This document shows positions 8,366 to 16,579 of a DNA stretch of 28,741 bases, one piece after another. The notes under the pieces are model-generated. The model had not been told where the DNA came from. It did no database searches and saw only the letters and a list, made by a program, of their open reading frames with translations. The stretch is from Pavlovales sp. CCMP2436. Lineage: Eukaryota; Haptophyta; Pavlovophyceae; Pavlovales. The stretch lies in the NCBI GenBank assembly GCA_026770615.1, contig MU631421.1, positions 49,455 to 78,195 of the forward strand, given 5' to 3'. The position numbers and the translations under genes were made by a program. Every line of letters starts with the position of its first letter. The stretch's first letter is position 1.

Positions 8366-9415
8366 TGAAGGCCCATCACTGACAAAAAATTATATCGTTG
8401 AGTTGCCAAAGGTGCCCGAGTCCTGACCAAAGTTGCCGTCACCGCGTCAGGCCCGCTGGTTTCTTTTCTAATCGTCGTCACACTGCTGCTCTCATCACTC
8501 GATCTCGAGTGTTTATCGGGTTTGCCCACCCAGTTCGCCAGTGGACTGATAACCCTGGTGATGAACTCTGGGATAGACTCGCTCGCGGCGTGAAAGAGAA
8601 CGTGCAGCAGCAGCGCCGGCAGCAAAACTTGCAGTGTCTGCGAAAACAGCGAAACCTCGGCAGCGGGCGCGTCAGCGGGTGCGTCAGCGGCAGGAGCCGC
8701 TGCCACACCGGTTGCCGCGTCCGCCACGGGAGATGGTACCACCAGCACCCCGATCCCCGCGTCAGCGGGCGCATCAGTGGGCGCGGGCGCAGGCGCCTGG
8801 GTGCGCTCCGCAGCCGCCAGGGCGTGCTCCGCTGCCCGGCGGGCTGACCGGCCCGCGCGTGCACCCCTGCCGCCCACGTGGGGCTTATCCCCCACCGCCG
8901 TCCCGCGACGCTTGCCACCCACCGCCCGCCGCTGCTGCGGCGCGATGGCGACGCGAGCAGTAAGCACGAACATCACGCGCCCCTCGCTCACGAACCACGG
9001 CGCGATCTCGAAGTCGGCGCCATCGGGTAGCACCTTCGCCAGATGTGCGCACAAACCAATTAACCTCGCCTCCCAATCGTCGCCCGCCGCAGCCACTCCG
9101 CACGCGCCCGAGTTCCACTCCCGCGGCGCGCGCTCCTCGACGTACCGCCCCACGGCGTATGCCCAGCCAAACGGCCCACACCGCGGCTTCACCTGCACGC
9201 CTTGTCCAGGCTTGCAGTGGAGCAGCGTCGAAACGCAAAGCTCAACCCCGATCTTGTCGGCCGCGGTCGCGCACGCCGGTGTCGGCGTGCGGCGTGCGGC
9301 GTGCGGCTTTATCAGCCGCTCTCGGTGTCCTCCTCCATCCGCCCTCCTCGGGAGCAACGTTACCGCCGCGCCTTCAAGAGCCCTCGCCGCCGACCGGCGG
9401 CGACGAGTTCGGCAT
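8287..9415 (-). CDS. Hypothetical protein, Ala/Pro-rich linker and hydrophobic C-terminal segment
   Basis: A GC-rich frame stays open on the minus strand for about 1.1 kb. The most protein-like part (about 9260-8930) contains CVSTLLHCKPGQG, FGWAYAVGRYVEE and FEIAPWFVSEGRVMFVLTA. A basic patch, a low-complexity Ala/Pro/Asp linker (DAPADA repeats, about 8830-8660) and a hydrophobic stretch (LLPALLLHVLFHAA) that could be one membrane segment follow. No ATG lies at the head of the frame: the nearest ATG (9415) is in another frame and soon stops, so the true start may depend on an unseen exon or a sequence error. The last ~25 codons are inside a family D repeat and are probably not original. The gene would be transcribed divergently from the PUB gene 140 nt away. 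I do not recognise the family. Confidence 0.4.
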
Positions 9416-9439
9416 CGCAAATCAAGATATTTTCACATT

Positions 9440-9555
9440 CCAGTTAGTTAATAAAGTACCTGAGCTGTCCGCCGTGAAGGACGCCCAGCACGCAGCTACA
9501 GCTCGGGCGAGAGGCAGCAGAGGCGCGACAGCCGACGCCGAAGTGACGTGGGCGA
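9440..9555 (+). promoter_or_regulatory. Intergenic region between divergent genes, upstream of the PUB gene
   Basis: This region separates the minus-strand hypothetical gene from the PUB gene and should hold the promoters or 5' UTRs of both. No TATA box is clear. The segment 9440-9512 has a diverged copy at 7866-7935. The regulatory role is inferred from position only. Confidence 0.35.
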
Positions 9556-10212
9556 ATGGACAGCGCGTTCGCTGAGATCAGCAACCCGCCAAGCCCGAGC
9601 GGGATGGCGAACACCTCCAGCGACGCCCTCGCCGAGTCCGACGACTGTGCCCTCGCCGAGTCCGACGACTGTGTCCGAGAAGTGAGGCGCTGCATTGAGG
9701 TCATCCGGGATAAGCTCAACTACGACGTGCCGACAAGCATCGCCACGATGCGCTCGCTCGAGAAGATGTTCGCCAACATCGTTGAGGCACCCGACGAGCC
9801 AAAGTACAGGCGCATCCGCCTCACCAACCCAAAGGCCGCACGGCTCCTGGGAGCGAAGGGCGTGCAGCCACTGCTCGTCAAGGCCGGCTGGCGGGCCGCA
9901 GTCGAGCAGATGGAGGAAATCTGGATACACGACGGGTCGCTCCCGCTACTGCGCACGACGCGGCAGATCCTCTCCAGCCTGGCGGCATCAGACGCGGCGG
10001 CGCACGCAGCATCTGAGATTGTGCGCGCGCAGAACCTCGCAAAGGCAACCAAGGTCAAGCTCGATACGCTCGCGGACATTAAAGCGGACCGCGAGAGCTA
10101 TATGGAGCGCAACGGGAAGTCGAACGGGGCGCAGAGCGGCCACGGCGGCACGCACAAGGCTCCGATCGTAAACGCAATCGAATTTGCACCCGCGGTCGCT
10201 GCGGACCGCTGA
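9556..10212 (+). CDS. PUB-domain protein (p97/VCP adaptor-like), 218 aa
   Basis: This is a single uninterrupted frame with GC-rich codon use. Residues about 38-105 fit a PUB domain, the fold in peptide:N-glycanase and UBXN6 that binds the C-terminal tail of p97/VCP. A helical start (VREVRRCIEVI) leads to the hallmark stretch EPKYRRIRLTNPKAARLLG and then GVQPLLVKAGW. The remainder is helical and charged, ending in a Gly/Ser/His-rich tail. No PNGase transglutaminase core or UBX domain is present, so this is a small PUB-only protein. The N-terminal 35 residues are low complexity and include an exact duplication of ALAESDDC. The ATG at 9556 is the first in frame; a second Met at codon 17 is an alternative start. 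A possible AATAAA polyadenylation signal lies at 10370-10375. It should act in the cytosol in ubiquitin/p97 protein handling; this is inferred from the domain. Confidence 0.8.
   Translation: MDSAFAEISNPPSPSGMANTSSDALAESDDCALAESDDCVREVRRCIEVIRDKLNYDVPTSIATMRSLEKMFANIVEAPDEPKYRRIRLTNPKAARLLGAKGVQPLLVKAGWRAAVEQMEEIWIHDGSLPLLRTTRQILSSLAASDAAAHAASEIVRAQNLAKATKVKLDTLADIKADRESYMERNGKSNGAQSGHGGTHKAPIVNAIEFAPAVAADR
9622..9669 (+). repeat. 24-bp in-frame tandem duplication in the PUB gene
   Basis: GCCCTCGCCGAGTCCGACGA plus CTGT occurs twice in tandem, adding eight codons (ALAESDDC) without changing the frame. It lies in the acidic N-terminal leader outside the PUB domain. Confidence 0.8.
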
Positions 10213-10474
10213 CTGTCGTCTGTCGCGCCGTTCGGAACTGCCAGTGTGTGTGTGTCATAGCCGAGCATCGAAGCCTGCGTCAGGTGGTAGTTATCTGAAT
10301 CATAATATCATATGCACACATGTCAATCAAAATTTGAACTGCCAACCAGCACTAATTTTACTTTAGTAAAATAAATATAAACATTAATTTTAATTAAGCA
10401 ATCCTATTCCATTTCCTTTCTTTCCCAGTTATTTTCGCTGGAGGTATAAGTTCCTACTTAAATAACTGCCTGCG
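10213..10474. other. Convergent 3' region between PUB and transporter genes
   Basis: Two convergent genes end on either side. The segment is AT-rich with AATAAA at 10370-10375 (plus) that could serve the PUB transcript. No further gene was seen. Confidence 0.5.
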
Positions 10475-10880
10475 CTACAAGAGGTACTGAGTGAGCGTGG
10501 AGACGGTGCACACGACGGTGAGCACCGCGCCAACGACCGCGAGCACCCATGCCCCGCGGTAGTTTTGGAGGTGCGTCTGCGAGTCCCACCTACGCAGTGC
10601 GAGATAACACGCGGCCGGGATCACGTAGCCGATGAGCAAGCCGACGGTGCTGCCCATGAAGCTCCACACCGCCGTGATCTCTGGGATGAAGATGGCGGCG
10701 AGTAGCCCCGTCAGCTGGATGAAGAGCGCCTCAGTCACCTCGCGCACGCCGCGCTTCGCCGGCGCCGCGATGGCGCCCATTGCGACCAGGCGGGCTGTGG
10801 TCTCGGCGTCGACGAGGGCGGGGGAGGGCTGGGACGTGGGTGGCTGCCATACTGGGGGGAGGAATCGGCGGATTGCGGCC
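10475..10880 (-). CDS. Transporter last exon
   Basis: The acceptor CCACCCGCAG is followed by G, which completes the Arg codon of VHPLR. A Pro-rich loop leads into helices around LFIQLTGLLAAIFIP, STVGLLIGYVIPAACYLAL and GAWVLAVVGAVLTVVCTV, ending in QYLL and TAG. Confidence 0.85.
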
Positions 10881-13800
10881 CTGCGGGTGGAACAAAGCGA
10901 TGGTTAGTATTAATATGATCACGAACATCACTATAATTACTTTTAAGTACTAGTACTAGCACTACGAGTACTACGAATGCTAGTAGTAGTAGTAGTAGTA
11001 GTACTGTTACTAGTAACTAGTACTACTGTTACTTTCTATGCTGGTTCAGGGTTGCGCTCATGCGCAGCTCGCCCAGCCGCCTCGTTCTAATAACGAGGGC
11101 GACAATCGCCTACCCCTGGTCGAGTCCCATAGTGAGGGGCATAGTCTAGGACTAGGGTTCAGACTGGAGCTTAGGGTCAGAGCGTGCGTAGAGTATTAAC
11201 TATTATTATTAATAGTAATAATCACAACAACACCAGTAAACCAAACAAAACAAAAAAAAAATGGGAGAGAGGAGATACTTCTTCTTCCAAACCAATATAG
11301 CCTATAACCCAAGCCAGTGTGTAGCAGTCAGTGTGCGTGCAGTACTCAGTCACCTGGGCGGGTGGACCATATGTGTGAATATCTAGATTCACGTCCGTCC
11401 CCTGACAGGTCTCCACCGGCTGCACGTTTTAAATTAGGCTGCGTACCTGAGCGGGTGGACCACTAAACCCGCTCAGGACCACGAAACCGAAATCGTGTCG
11501 AAGGAGTGAGGATTTTAAAGGCTCCTGTTCTCTGAGGGCCGTCCATTTCTTTTTTAAGGACAATAGGCTGCATACCTGAGTGGGTGGACCATGAGCGCGA
11601 TGCCGATGCTCACCGTCAGTGAGAGCCCGAGCCTGCCCAGGTTGATCAGCAAGTCGGACGACGGGTAATTAAGCAGAATGTTGCCCGCAACCCCGCCGGG
11701 CGTCCCTGCGAACTGGAGGAAGCCGAGCACGCCGACGCAGAGGTAGAGCACGCCGCCAAGCGCGGTGGTCCGGTCGACAATTTTGCGGTAGCGGCTTTTC
11801 GACGGCCTGCGTTTTTTTTTTTTTTATATAAGGAGGGGGTTGGTTGGCTGTGTATGGGTGCAGCTAAGGGTCCGTTGTGCTGCTGTCTAGTCTGAAGTGG
11901 AGATCATTGTGTGCGTGAGCATGTGCATATCTATGTACTGCTGAGGATAGAGAAAATTATAATAAAGAGAGAAGTAGAATTGTCTGTATGGGCGCTTTCC
12001 AGGCGAGACTTCAGGGAGTTTCTGCATCACCAGGATAACGACCAAGTAACTGTGCGGACTCTTGAACACCGATACACCGAGGATTCAGTGTTACAGTTGC
12101 CTGATTAAGAATCCGGGAAGGGCAGGATATACTAATACTAACTAATACTAACTAATACTACTAATCATACTAGTTCTACGTAATATATGTACAAACGTAA
12201 GGGGGTCGCTTTCCAACAAGCGATCCCTTGTAACACTCGTTTGATGCTTTTCCAGCGGGTGATGTAAGTCATATATTTCTGATCGGGATTCAAACTGGCG
12301 TCTGACTGTCCTGAAAGGTGTGCTGGTCTAAGTGCTGCGACGCCCATTGCCTGCTGCGTGTACATATGTATAAGCGGCTCAGCAGTTTGCAACAGGTCTG
12401 GGTCTGAGAGCTTCATGCCAACACGCAGCAGAGGAGGCGTTGGGCGGGGGTCGTAGCCGAGACTACAGACCCCCCCTCCCCACCTTTCACACATACACAC
12501 ATACAACACATGGACTGTGTTGTGACTGTGTGTGTAATGTGTGTAAGTGATTCGCGCAAAGTAGAAGTAAAGTGCAAGTTGAAATGACACAAGTGGCAGA
12601 GAAATCATCCAAAATCACAATTGAGACAAAATATTGCTTATGGAGTGCGGGAGGTAGTGGTGTTCTGTAGTGGGGTGGGTGAGGGGGGGGGGAAGTGGGG
12701 TGGNNNNNNNNNNNNNNNNNNNNNNNNNNNNNNNNNNNNNNNNNNNNNNNNNNNNNNNNNNNNNNNNNNNNNNNNNNNNNNNNNNNNNNNNNNNNNNNNN
12801 NNNNNNNNNNNNNNNNNNNNNNNNNNNNNNNNNNNNNNNNNNNNNNNNNNNNNNNNNNNNNNNNNNNNNNNNNNNNNNNNNNNNNNNNNNNNNNNNNNNN
12901 NNNNNNNNNNNNNNNNNNNNNNNNNNNNNNNNNNNNNNNNNNNNNNNNNNNNNNNNNNNNNNNNNNNNNNNNNNNNNNNNNNNNNNNNNNNNNNNNNNNN
13001 NNNNNNNNNNNNNNNNNNNNNNNNNNNNNNNNNNNNNNNNNNNNNNNNNNNNNNNNNNNNNNNNNNNNNNNNNNNNNNNNNNNNNNNNNNNNNNNNNNNN
13101 NNNNNNNNNNNNNNNNNNNNNNNNNNNNNNNNNNNNNNNNNNNNNNNNNNNNNNNNNNNNNNNNNNNNNNNNNNNNNNNNNNNNNNNNNNNNNNNNNNNN
13201 NNNNNNNNNNNNNNNNNNNNNNNNNNNNNNNNNNNNNNNNNNNNNNNNNNNNNNNNNNNNNNNNNNNNNNNNNNNNNNNNNNNNNNNNNNNNNNNNNNNN
13301 NNNNNNNNNNNNNNNNNNNNNNNNNNNNNNNNNNNNNNNNNNNNNNNNNNNNNNNNNNNNNNNNNNNNNNNNNNNNNNNNNNNNNNNNNNNNNNNNNNNN
13401 NNNNNNNNNNNNNNNNNNNNNNNNNNNNNNNNNNNNNNNNNNNNNNNNNNNNNNNNNNNNNNNNNNNNNNNNNNNNNNNNNNNNNNNNNNNNNNNNNNNN
13501 NNNNNNNNNNNNNNNNNNNNNNNNNNNNNNNNNNNNNNNNNNNNNNNNNNNNNNNNNNNNNNNNNNNNNNNNNNNNNNNNNNNNNNNNNNNNNNNNNNNN
13601 NNNNNNNNNNNNNNNNNNNNNNNNNNNNNNNNNNNNAGATGAAGAAGAAGAAGGAGAAGAAGAAATAGAAGAAGAAGAAGAAGAAGAAAAAGAAGAAGAA
13701 GGAGGAGAAGAAGAAGATGAAGAAGAAGGAGGAGAAGAAGATGAAGAAGAAGAAGAAGAAGAAGAAGAAGAAGGAGGAGAAGAAGAAGAAGGAGAAGAAG

Positions 13801-16228
13801 AAGGAGAAGAAGAAGAAGGACAAGAAGAAGAAGAAGAAGAAGAAGAAGAAGAAGGAGAAGGCAGGGAGAGAATCGCATGTGACTTTATAAAATAAAATAA
13901 ATCATTATAGTAATAGTAATAGTAACGATGATGATGATAACAATAACTATAATAATAATAATATTCTTAATAATAATAATGATGATTACTATCACAGGAA
14001 GTCGGGCCAGAGTGTCGCTGCAACACGCAGTCCTGACTTTTGCTGCAACACCTCGTGAGAGTTCATCATTTTTATTACTATATTATTATTATGAATATGT
14101 GAACAAGAGTCCGCCACCCACCGTCTGCTGCCCCATTTTCTTTAAGTACGTCGTAGTTTTTAAGAACGGGAGAGTAAGTGGAGTTACTCGTTCACATCGA
14201 GCAGTAGCCTGTTTTCTTTGTTCAAAGTTTTATTTAAGATCGGCCATCGGGGAATAAAATGAAAAAGGAATTCAGGCTGCAACGGGCCGTGATTCAATTA
14301 ATCATGCAATTATATAATTAAATTTAATAATTAATGATGAAAACTATACAGTGCAATTAATAATGCGATTAATAATTTAATTAATAGTGCAATTAATAAA
14401 AACAAGAGCAACAGCAACCACAACAGCGTCAACTAACATGTTTTGTTCTGGTGTCCTGTCAACACACCGCTAGCCCATCGATCAGTATCGGCGCTTTCTG
14501 GCAATGGACTCTCTACGTGCGTGCTCGACGCGTCAACAAATAAGCGCAAAAAAATATAAAAAAAAATGAGCGCACCTTGACTACCGCGTCGCTGATGTAG
14601 CCTCGGGCGCAAAAGGCTAGAAGGGGACCGAGTAGGTCGCCTGGCAAGAAAAGTTTTTTTTAGTATTATTAATAAAAGGCTAGAAGGGGATCGAGTAGGT
14701 CACCTAGCATAAAACGTTTTTTATATATTAGTTTTTTATTAGTATTATTAACAAAAGATTAGAAGGGGACCGAGTAGGTCACCTAGCACGAAAAGTTTCA
14801 ATTTATTATTATTATTAACAAAAGGGTAGAAGGGGACCGAGGTGGTCACTTATCATTATTAATATTAATAAATATGATGATGATGATGATAAACTTATTT
14901 TGAATAAACTAATAATACCGAGTAGGGGGGGGTATGATTAGTTTATGATTATTTGTGTGTGTGCGTGTGTGGTGTGCGGTCAGTGGTAGCGGCAGGGGGT
15001 CACTTAAGGTAGGAGGTCGCCTATTAGGGTAGAGCGGGGTGACAGGTGGTCTAGCCCTTCAGCAGATGAGGCGCACTGGAGGTACCTGCTGGCACGGCGG
15101 ATTCACTCCTCGGATTGACGTCGTTATGAGCCGACGATGACGGAGTCTCGAGCGGAATAAATGATATAGAAAGTGATGGCAGGAGGAGAGAGAACAGAGG
15201 AGAGTATCCGAATAGCTCACTCAGTAGCAAAAGTGGCAGGGTGGCGGAAATGGCAGTGGAAGAGATGGCGAGAGGCGAGAGACGGCGGCGAATTAGAAAG
15301 GGCAAATACGGAGCAGCTTGTAAGATAGCACATGAGACGACTGATGCTCCCATGCCATGCCCGTACGCCTTCGGGCTGCAAGTCGGGGGACATTCAAAGA
15401 ACTATTCTAAAAAAAGCTCACCGAGGATATAGAAAGTGATGGCAGGAGGAGAGAGAACAGAGGAGAGTATCCGAATAGCTCACTCAGTAGCAAAAGTGGC
15501 AGGGTGGCGGAAATGGCAGTGGAAGAGATGGCGAGAGGCGAGAGACGGCGGCGAATGAGAAAGGGCAAATACGGAGCAGCTTGTAAGATAGCACATGAGA
15601 CGACCGATGCTCCCATGCCATGCCCGTACGCCTTCGGGCTGCAAGTCGGGGGACATTCAAAGAACTATTCTAAAAAAAGCTCACCGAGGAGGATGCAAGT
15701 CGGGGGACATTCAAAGAACTATTCTAAAAAAAGCTCACCGAGGAGGATGGAGTAGGCTACCACCACAAACCAAAGCAGCAGGATCAGAATCGCAGTCACG
15801 AACTCGGCCGACCTCCTCCCGAGTGTGAGCGCAACCATCTCCTCGTAGGAGCCGGCACGCAGCGAGCATCCCGTCGTGAGCACCAGCCAGAGCGAGAGGC
15901 GCGAGGCGAGACAGATTGCGAGGAGGAGCGCGCAGCCGCACACGAGGCCGGCCTGCTGCATCGCGTACGGGAGCGAAAGGATGCCGCCCCCCATCATCGT
16001 CGAGATCAGCGTGTAGATGGACGACTTGATACCCCCCACCCGCCGCGACGACTCGGCCGCTGCGCTGTCGACGCCGAGCAGCTGCTCACGCAGCGCCTCC
16101 GACCGCTCGCGCAGCGTATCCGACATGAGGGAGGAGCCGCGCGAGTGTGAGTACTCGATGCCGATGTCGGCACGCGCGATGCGCGCGCGCTCGATCGCGT
16201 GCCGGATCTCGGGCACGTCGGCCTCCAT
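10475..16228 (-). CDS. SLC38/AVT-like amino-acid transporter (AAAP family), multi-exon, middle missing in gap
   Basis: Four exons fit one gene: 16228-15739, 14640-14576, 11806-11576 and 10880-10475. Exon 1 holds a cytosolic N-terminus and the family signature STMMGGGILSLPYAMQQAG, then two further membrane segments. Exon 2 reads on with GDLLGPLL, where SLC38/AVT proteins have a G-D/E-hydrophobic motif after this helix. The third visible exon holds GTPGGVAGNILLNYPSSDLL and a helix ending VHPLR. The last holds about three helices and the stop (TAG, 10475-10477). Phases agree for exon 1 to 2 (1+2 nt) and 3 to 4 (2+1 nt). Exon 2 (ends phase 0) does not fit exon 3 (needs two preceding nt), and about four helices are missing, so at least one exon must lie in the 12704-13636 gap. 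The protein should exchange or symport neutral amino acids at the plasma or vacuolar/lysosomal membrane. Its introns are full of retroelement tails and copies of its own exon edges. Confidence 0.85.
10881..11575 (-). other. Transporter intron with repeats
   Basis: This 695-nt intron holds a (TAG/CTA)n palindromic microsatellite (about 10942-11035), a family B tail (11378-11434) and two extra copies of the upstream exon's last bases plus donor (11434-11463 and 11349-11370). No separate gene was seen. Confidence 0.75.
11349..11592 (-). repeat. Three copies of exon end plus 5' splice site
   Basis: GGTCCACCC followed by C/ANTCAG-type sequence and GT occurs at the real donor (11564-11592) and in the intron at 11434-11463 (GGTCCACCCGCTCAGGTACG) and 11349-11370 (GGTCCACCCGCCCAGGTGAC). 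Copy 2 also keeps the following CAGCCTA. A family B tail (11378-11434) lies exactly between copies 2 and 3. This suggests serial insertions, each duplicating the exon edge. Confidence 0.75.
11378..11434 (-). repeat. Family B tail inside transporter intron
   Basis: On the minus strand GGTGGAGACCTGTCAGGGG and ACGGACGTGAATCTAG end in ATATTCACACA, immediately before a copy of the exon edge. It is about 57 nt, strongly 5'-truncated. Confidence 0.65.
11576..11806 (-). CDS. Transporter internal exon
   Basis: The acceptor is a T-rich tract, then ACGCAG, with the exon beginning at 11806. The donor is CAG|GTATGC at 11575. It is 231 nt (1+76x3+2). It encodes a basic SRYRKIVDRT loop, one helix (GVLYLCVGVLGFLQF), the NILLNYPSSDLL loop and a second helix ending in the conserved VHPLR. 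Confidence 0.85.
12285..12430 (-). repeat. Family E tail followed by family A tail, both minus
   Basis: The low-coordinate part (ATTCAAACTGGCGTCTGACT and on to CCCATTGCCTGCTGCGTG, about 12290-12360) matches 3130-3200 (family E). The next part (AAGCGGCTCAGCAG...AACAGGTCTGGGTCTGAG) is the reverse of the family A tail. The adjacent GT-rich stretch to 12600 has no gene. Confidence 0.6.
12704..13636. other. Assembly gap (933 N)
   Basis: A run of N is flanked on the left by G-rich sequence and on the right by a long GAA/GGA purine tract, sequences that commonly break assemblies. The N length may not be the true size. Confidence 0.95.
13637..13862 (+). repeat. Imperfect (GAA/GGA)n polypurine tract
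   Basis: About 225 nt of almost pure purine (GAAGAAGGAGAAGAAG-type) lies at the right edge of the gap. Any open frame through it (Glu-rich on plus, Leu- or Phe-rich on minus) is an artefact of the repeat. Such mirror-symmetric purine tracts can form triplex DNA. Confidence 0.9.
14576..14640 (-). CDS. Transporter exon 2 (65 nt)
   Basis: The exon is flanked by TTTCTTGCCAG (acceptor) and GTGCGC (donor). The two leading nt complete the Gly codon begun in exon 1, and 21 codons follow (DLLGPLL...GYISDAVVK). Family motif and phase both fit. The acceptor and first ~28 nt are repeated three more times upstream in the intron. Confidence 0.7.
14611..14850 (-). repeat. Four copies of exon 2's 5' edge with its acceptor
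   Basis: AGAAGGGGACCGAGTAGGTC (plus strand) occurs at the real exon edge and, with 1-4 changes, at about 14682, 14761 and 14828, at spacings of 63, 79 and 66 nt. In minus sense the copies read CTAG or CCAG followed by GTGACCTACTCGG, and the first three could act as acceptors in the right phase. The spacers are AT-rich and share AGTATTATTAA. Each unit also contains GACC-gagta-GGTC, a short hairpin. Confidence 0.8.
15056..15162 (+). repeat. Family D tail
   Basis: GGAGGTACCTGCTGGCACGG, GACGTCGTTATGAG and GATGACGGAGTCTCGAGCGG end in AATAAATG. It matches 8263-8365 in the opposite orientation. It directly abuts the first 263-nt unit of the family C array. Confidence 0.65.
15163..15750 (+). repeat. 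Tandem family C copies with duplicated exon 1 donor
   Basis: A 263-nt unit beginning GATATAGAAAGTGATGG and ending AAAAAGCTCACCGAGGA occurs at 15163-15425 and 15426-15688, nearly identical. A third copy (15693-15745) keeps only the last 54 nt. Each unit ends with the family C core and then CTCACCGAGGA, which on the minus strand is TCCTCGGTGAG, the end of transporter exon 1 with its GT. So three functional-looking donors lie at 15738, 15684 and 15421. Confidence 0.85.
15739..16228 (-). CDS. Transporter exon 1
   Basis: ATG at 16228-16226 is preceded in frame by a TAG. The exon has 163 codons plus one nt, ending TCCTCG before a GTGAGC donor (15738-15733). It encodes about 65 hydrophilic residues, then helices containing GGGILSLPYAM, ALLLAICLASRLSLWLVL and LILLLWFVVVAYSILL. 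Copies of the exon end plus donor recur at 15679-15690 and 15416-15427. Confidence 0.85.
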
Positions 16229-16579
16229 CGCTCCTGGAACTCCTCCGCAGCACTAGGGACCTGGGCTCAACGATAGACCGCCCAGACGCGTGCCAACGTC
16301 CAACGGAGCACGGAGCTCTGACGAAAAGCGATGCACGCCGCCGAACTGGGCGTGCTTTTGAAAATCGCTCAAACGTCCGAATTTTAAAACGGTCCGTGTC
16401 TGTCTCTCTCGAGCTGCACGGCTGGGCTCATTCCGTCTTACAACTCAGGCGAACGAGGGCGCAACGGCCGCACCTGCGCACCTCGCAGGCGACATGGCGC
16501 GCTCGGGAAGCGCCCTCTGTTCATATTTATTTATCTTGTATCAGAAGCATGGTAAATATTTTTTAATTCCCCGCCATAT
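16229..16579. other. Transporter upstream region
   Basis: This lies between the transporter start and a retroelement 3' end. It is moderately GC-rich and must contain the transporter's promoter or 5' UTR. No TATA box or gene can be called; open plus-strand frames here show no motif. Confidence 0.4.

Larger units (their letters stand above)
11807..14575 (-). other. Transporter intronic region containing an assembly gap
   Basis: It holds a poly-T acceptor tract (11811-11824), a CTAATA microsatellite (about 12130-12172), family E and A tails (12285-12430), the gap (12704-13636), a GAA tract (13637-13862) and AT-rich microsatellites (about 13905-13990 and 14285-14400). One or more missing transporter exons are expected in the gap. 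A short open plus-strand frame at 11911-12108 has no recognisable motif. Confidence 0.6.

Noticed and set aside
7888..8382. 164-codon plus-strand frame
   Set aside because: It runs across a duplicated segment, a family B tail and a family D tail, so it is a chance frame without a protein-like core.
8777..9575. Plus-strand open frames over the hypothetical gene at 8287-9415
   Set aside because: The high GC content keeps all frames open. The minus strand has the more balanced amino-acid composition and a coherent hydrophobic segment.
11911..12108. Short plus-strand frame inside the transporter intron
   Set aside because: It has no motif, is AT-rich at its start, and shows no splice or start context. 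Left as intronic sequence.
12487..13895. Long open frames across the gap and GAA tract (poly-Leu, poly-Phe or poly-Glu proteins)
   Set aside because: They exist only because N has no stop codons and the flanking sequence is a purine microsatellite.
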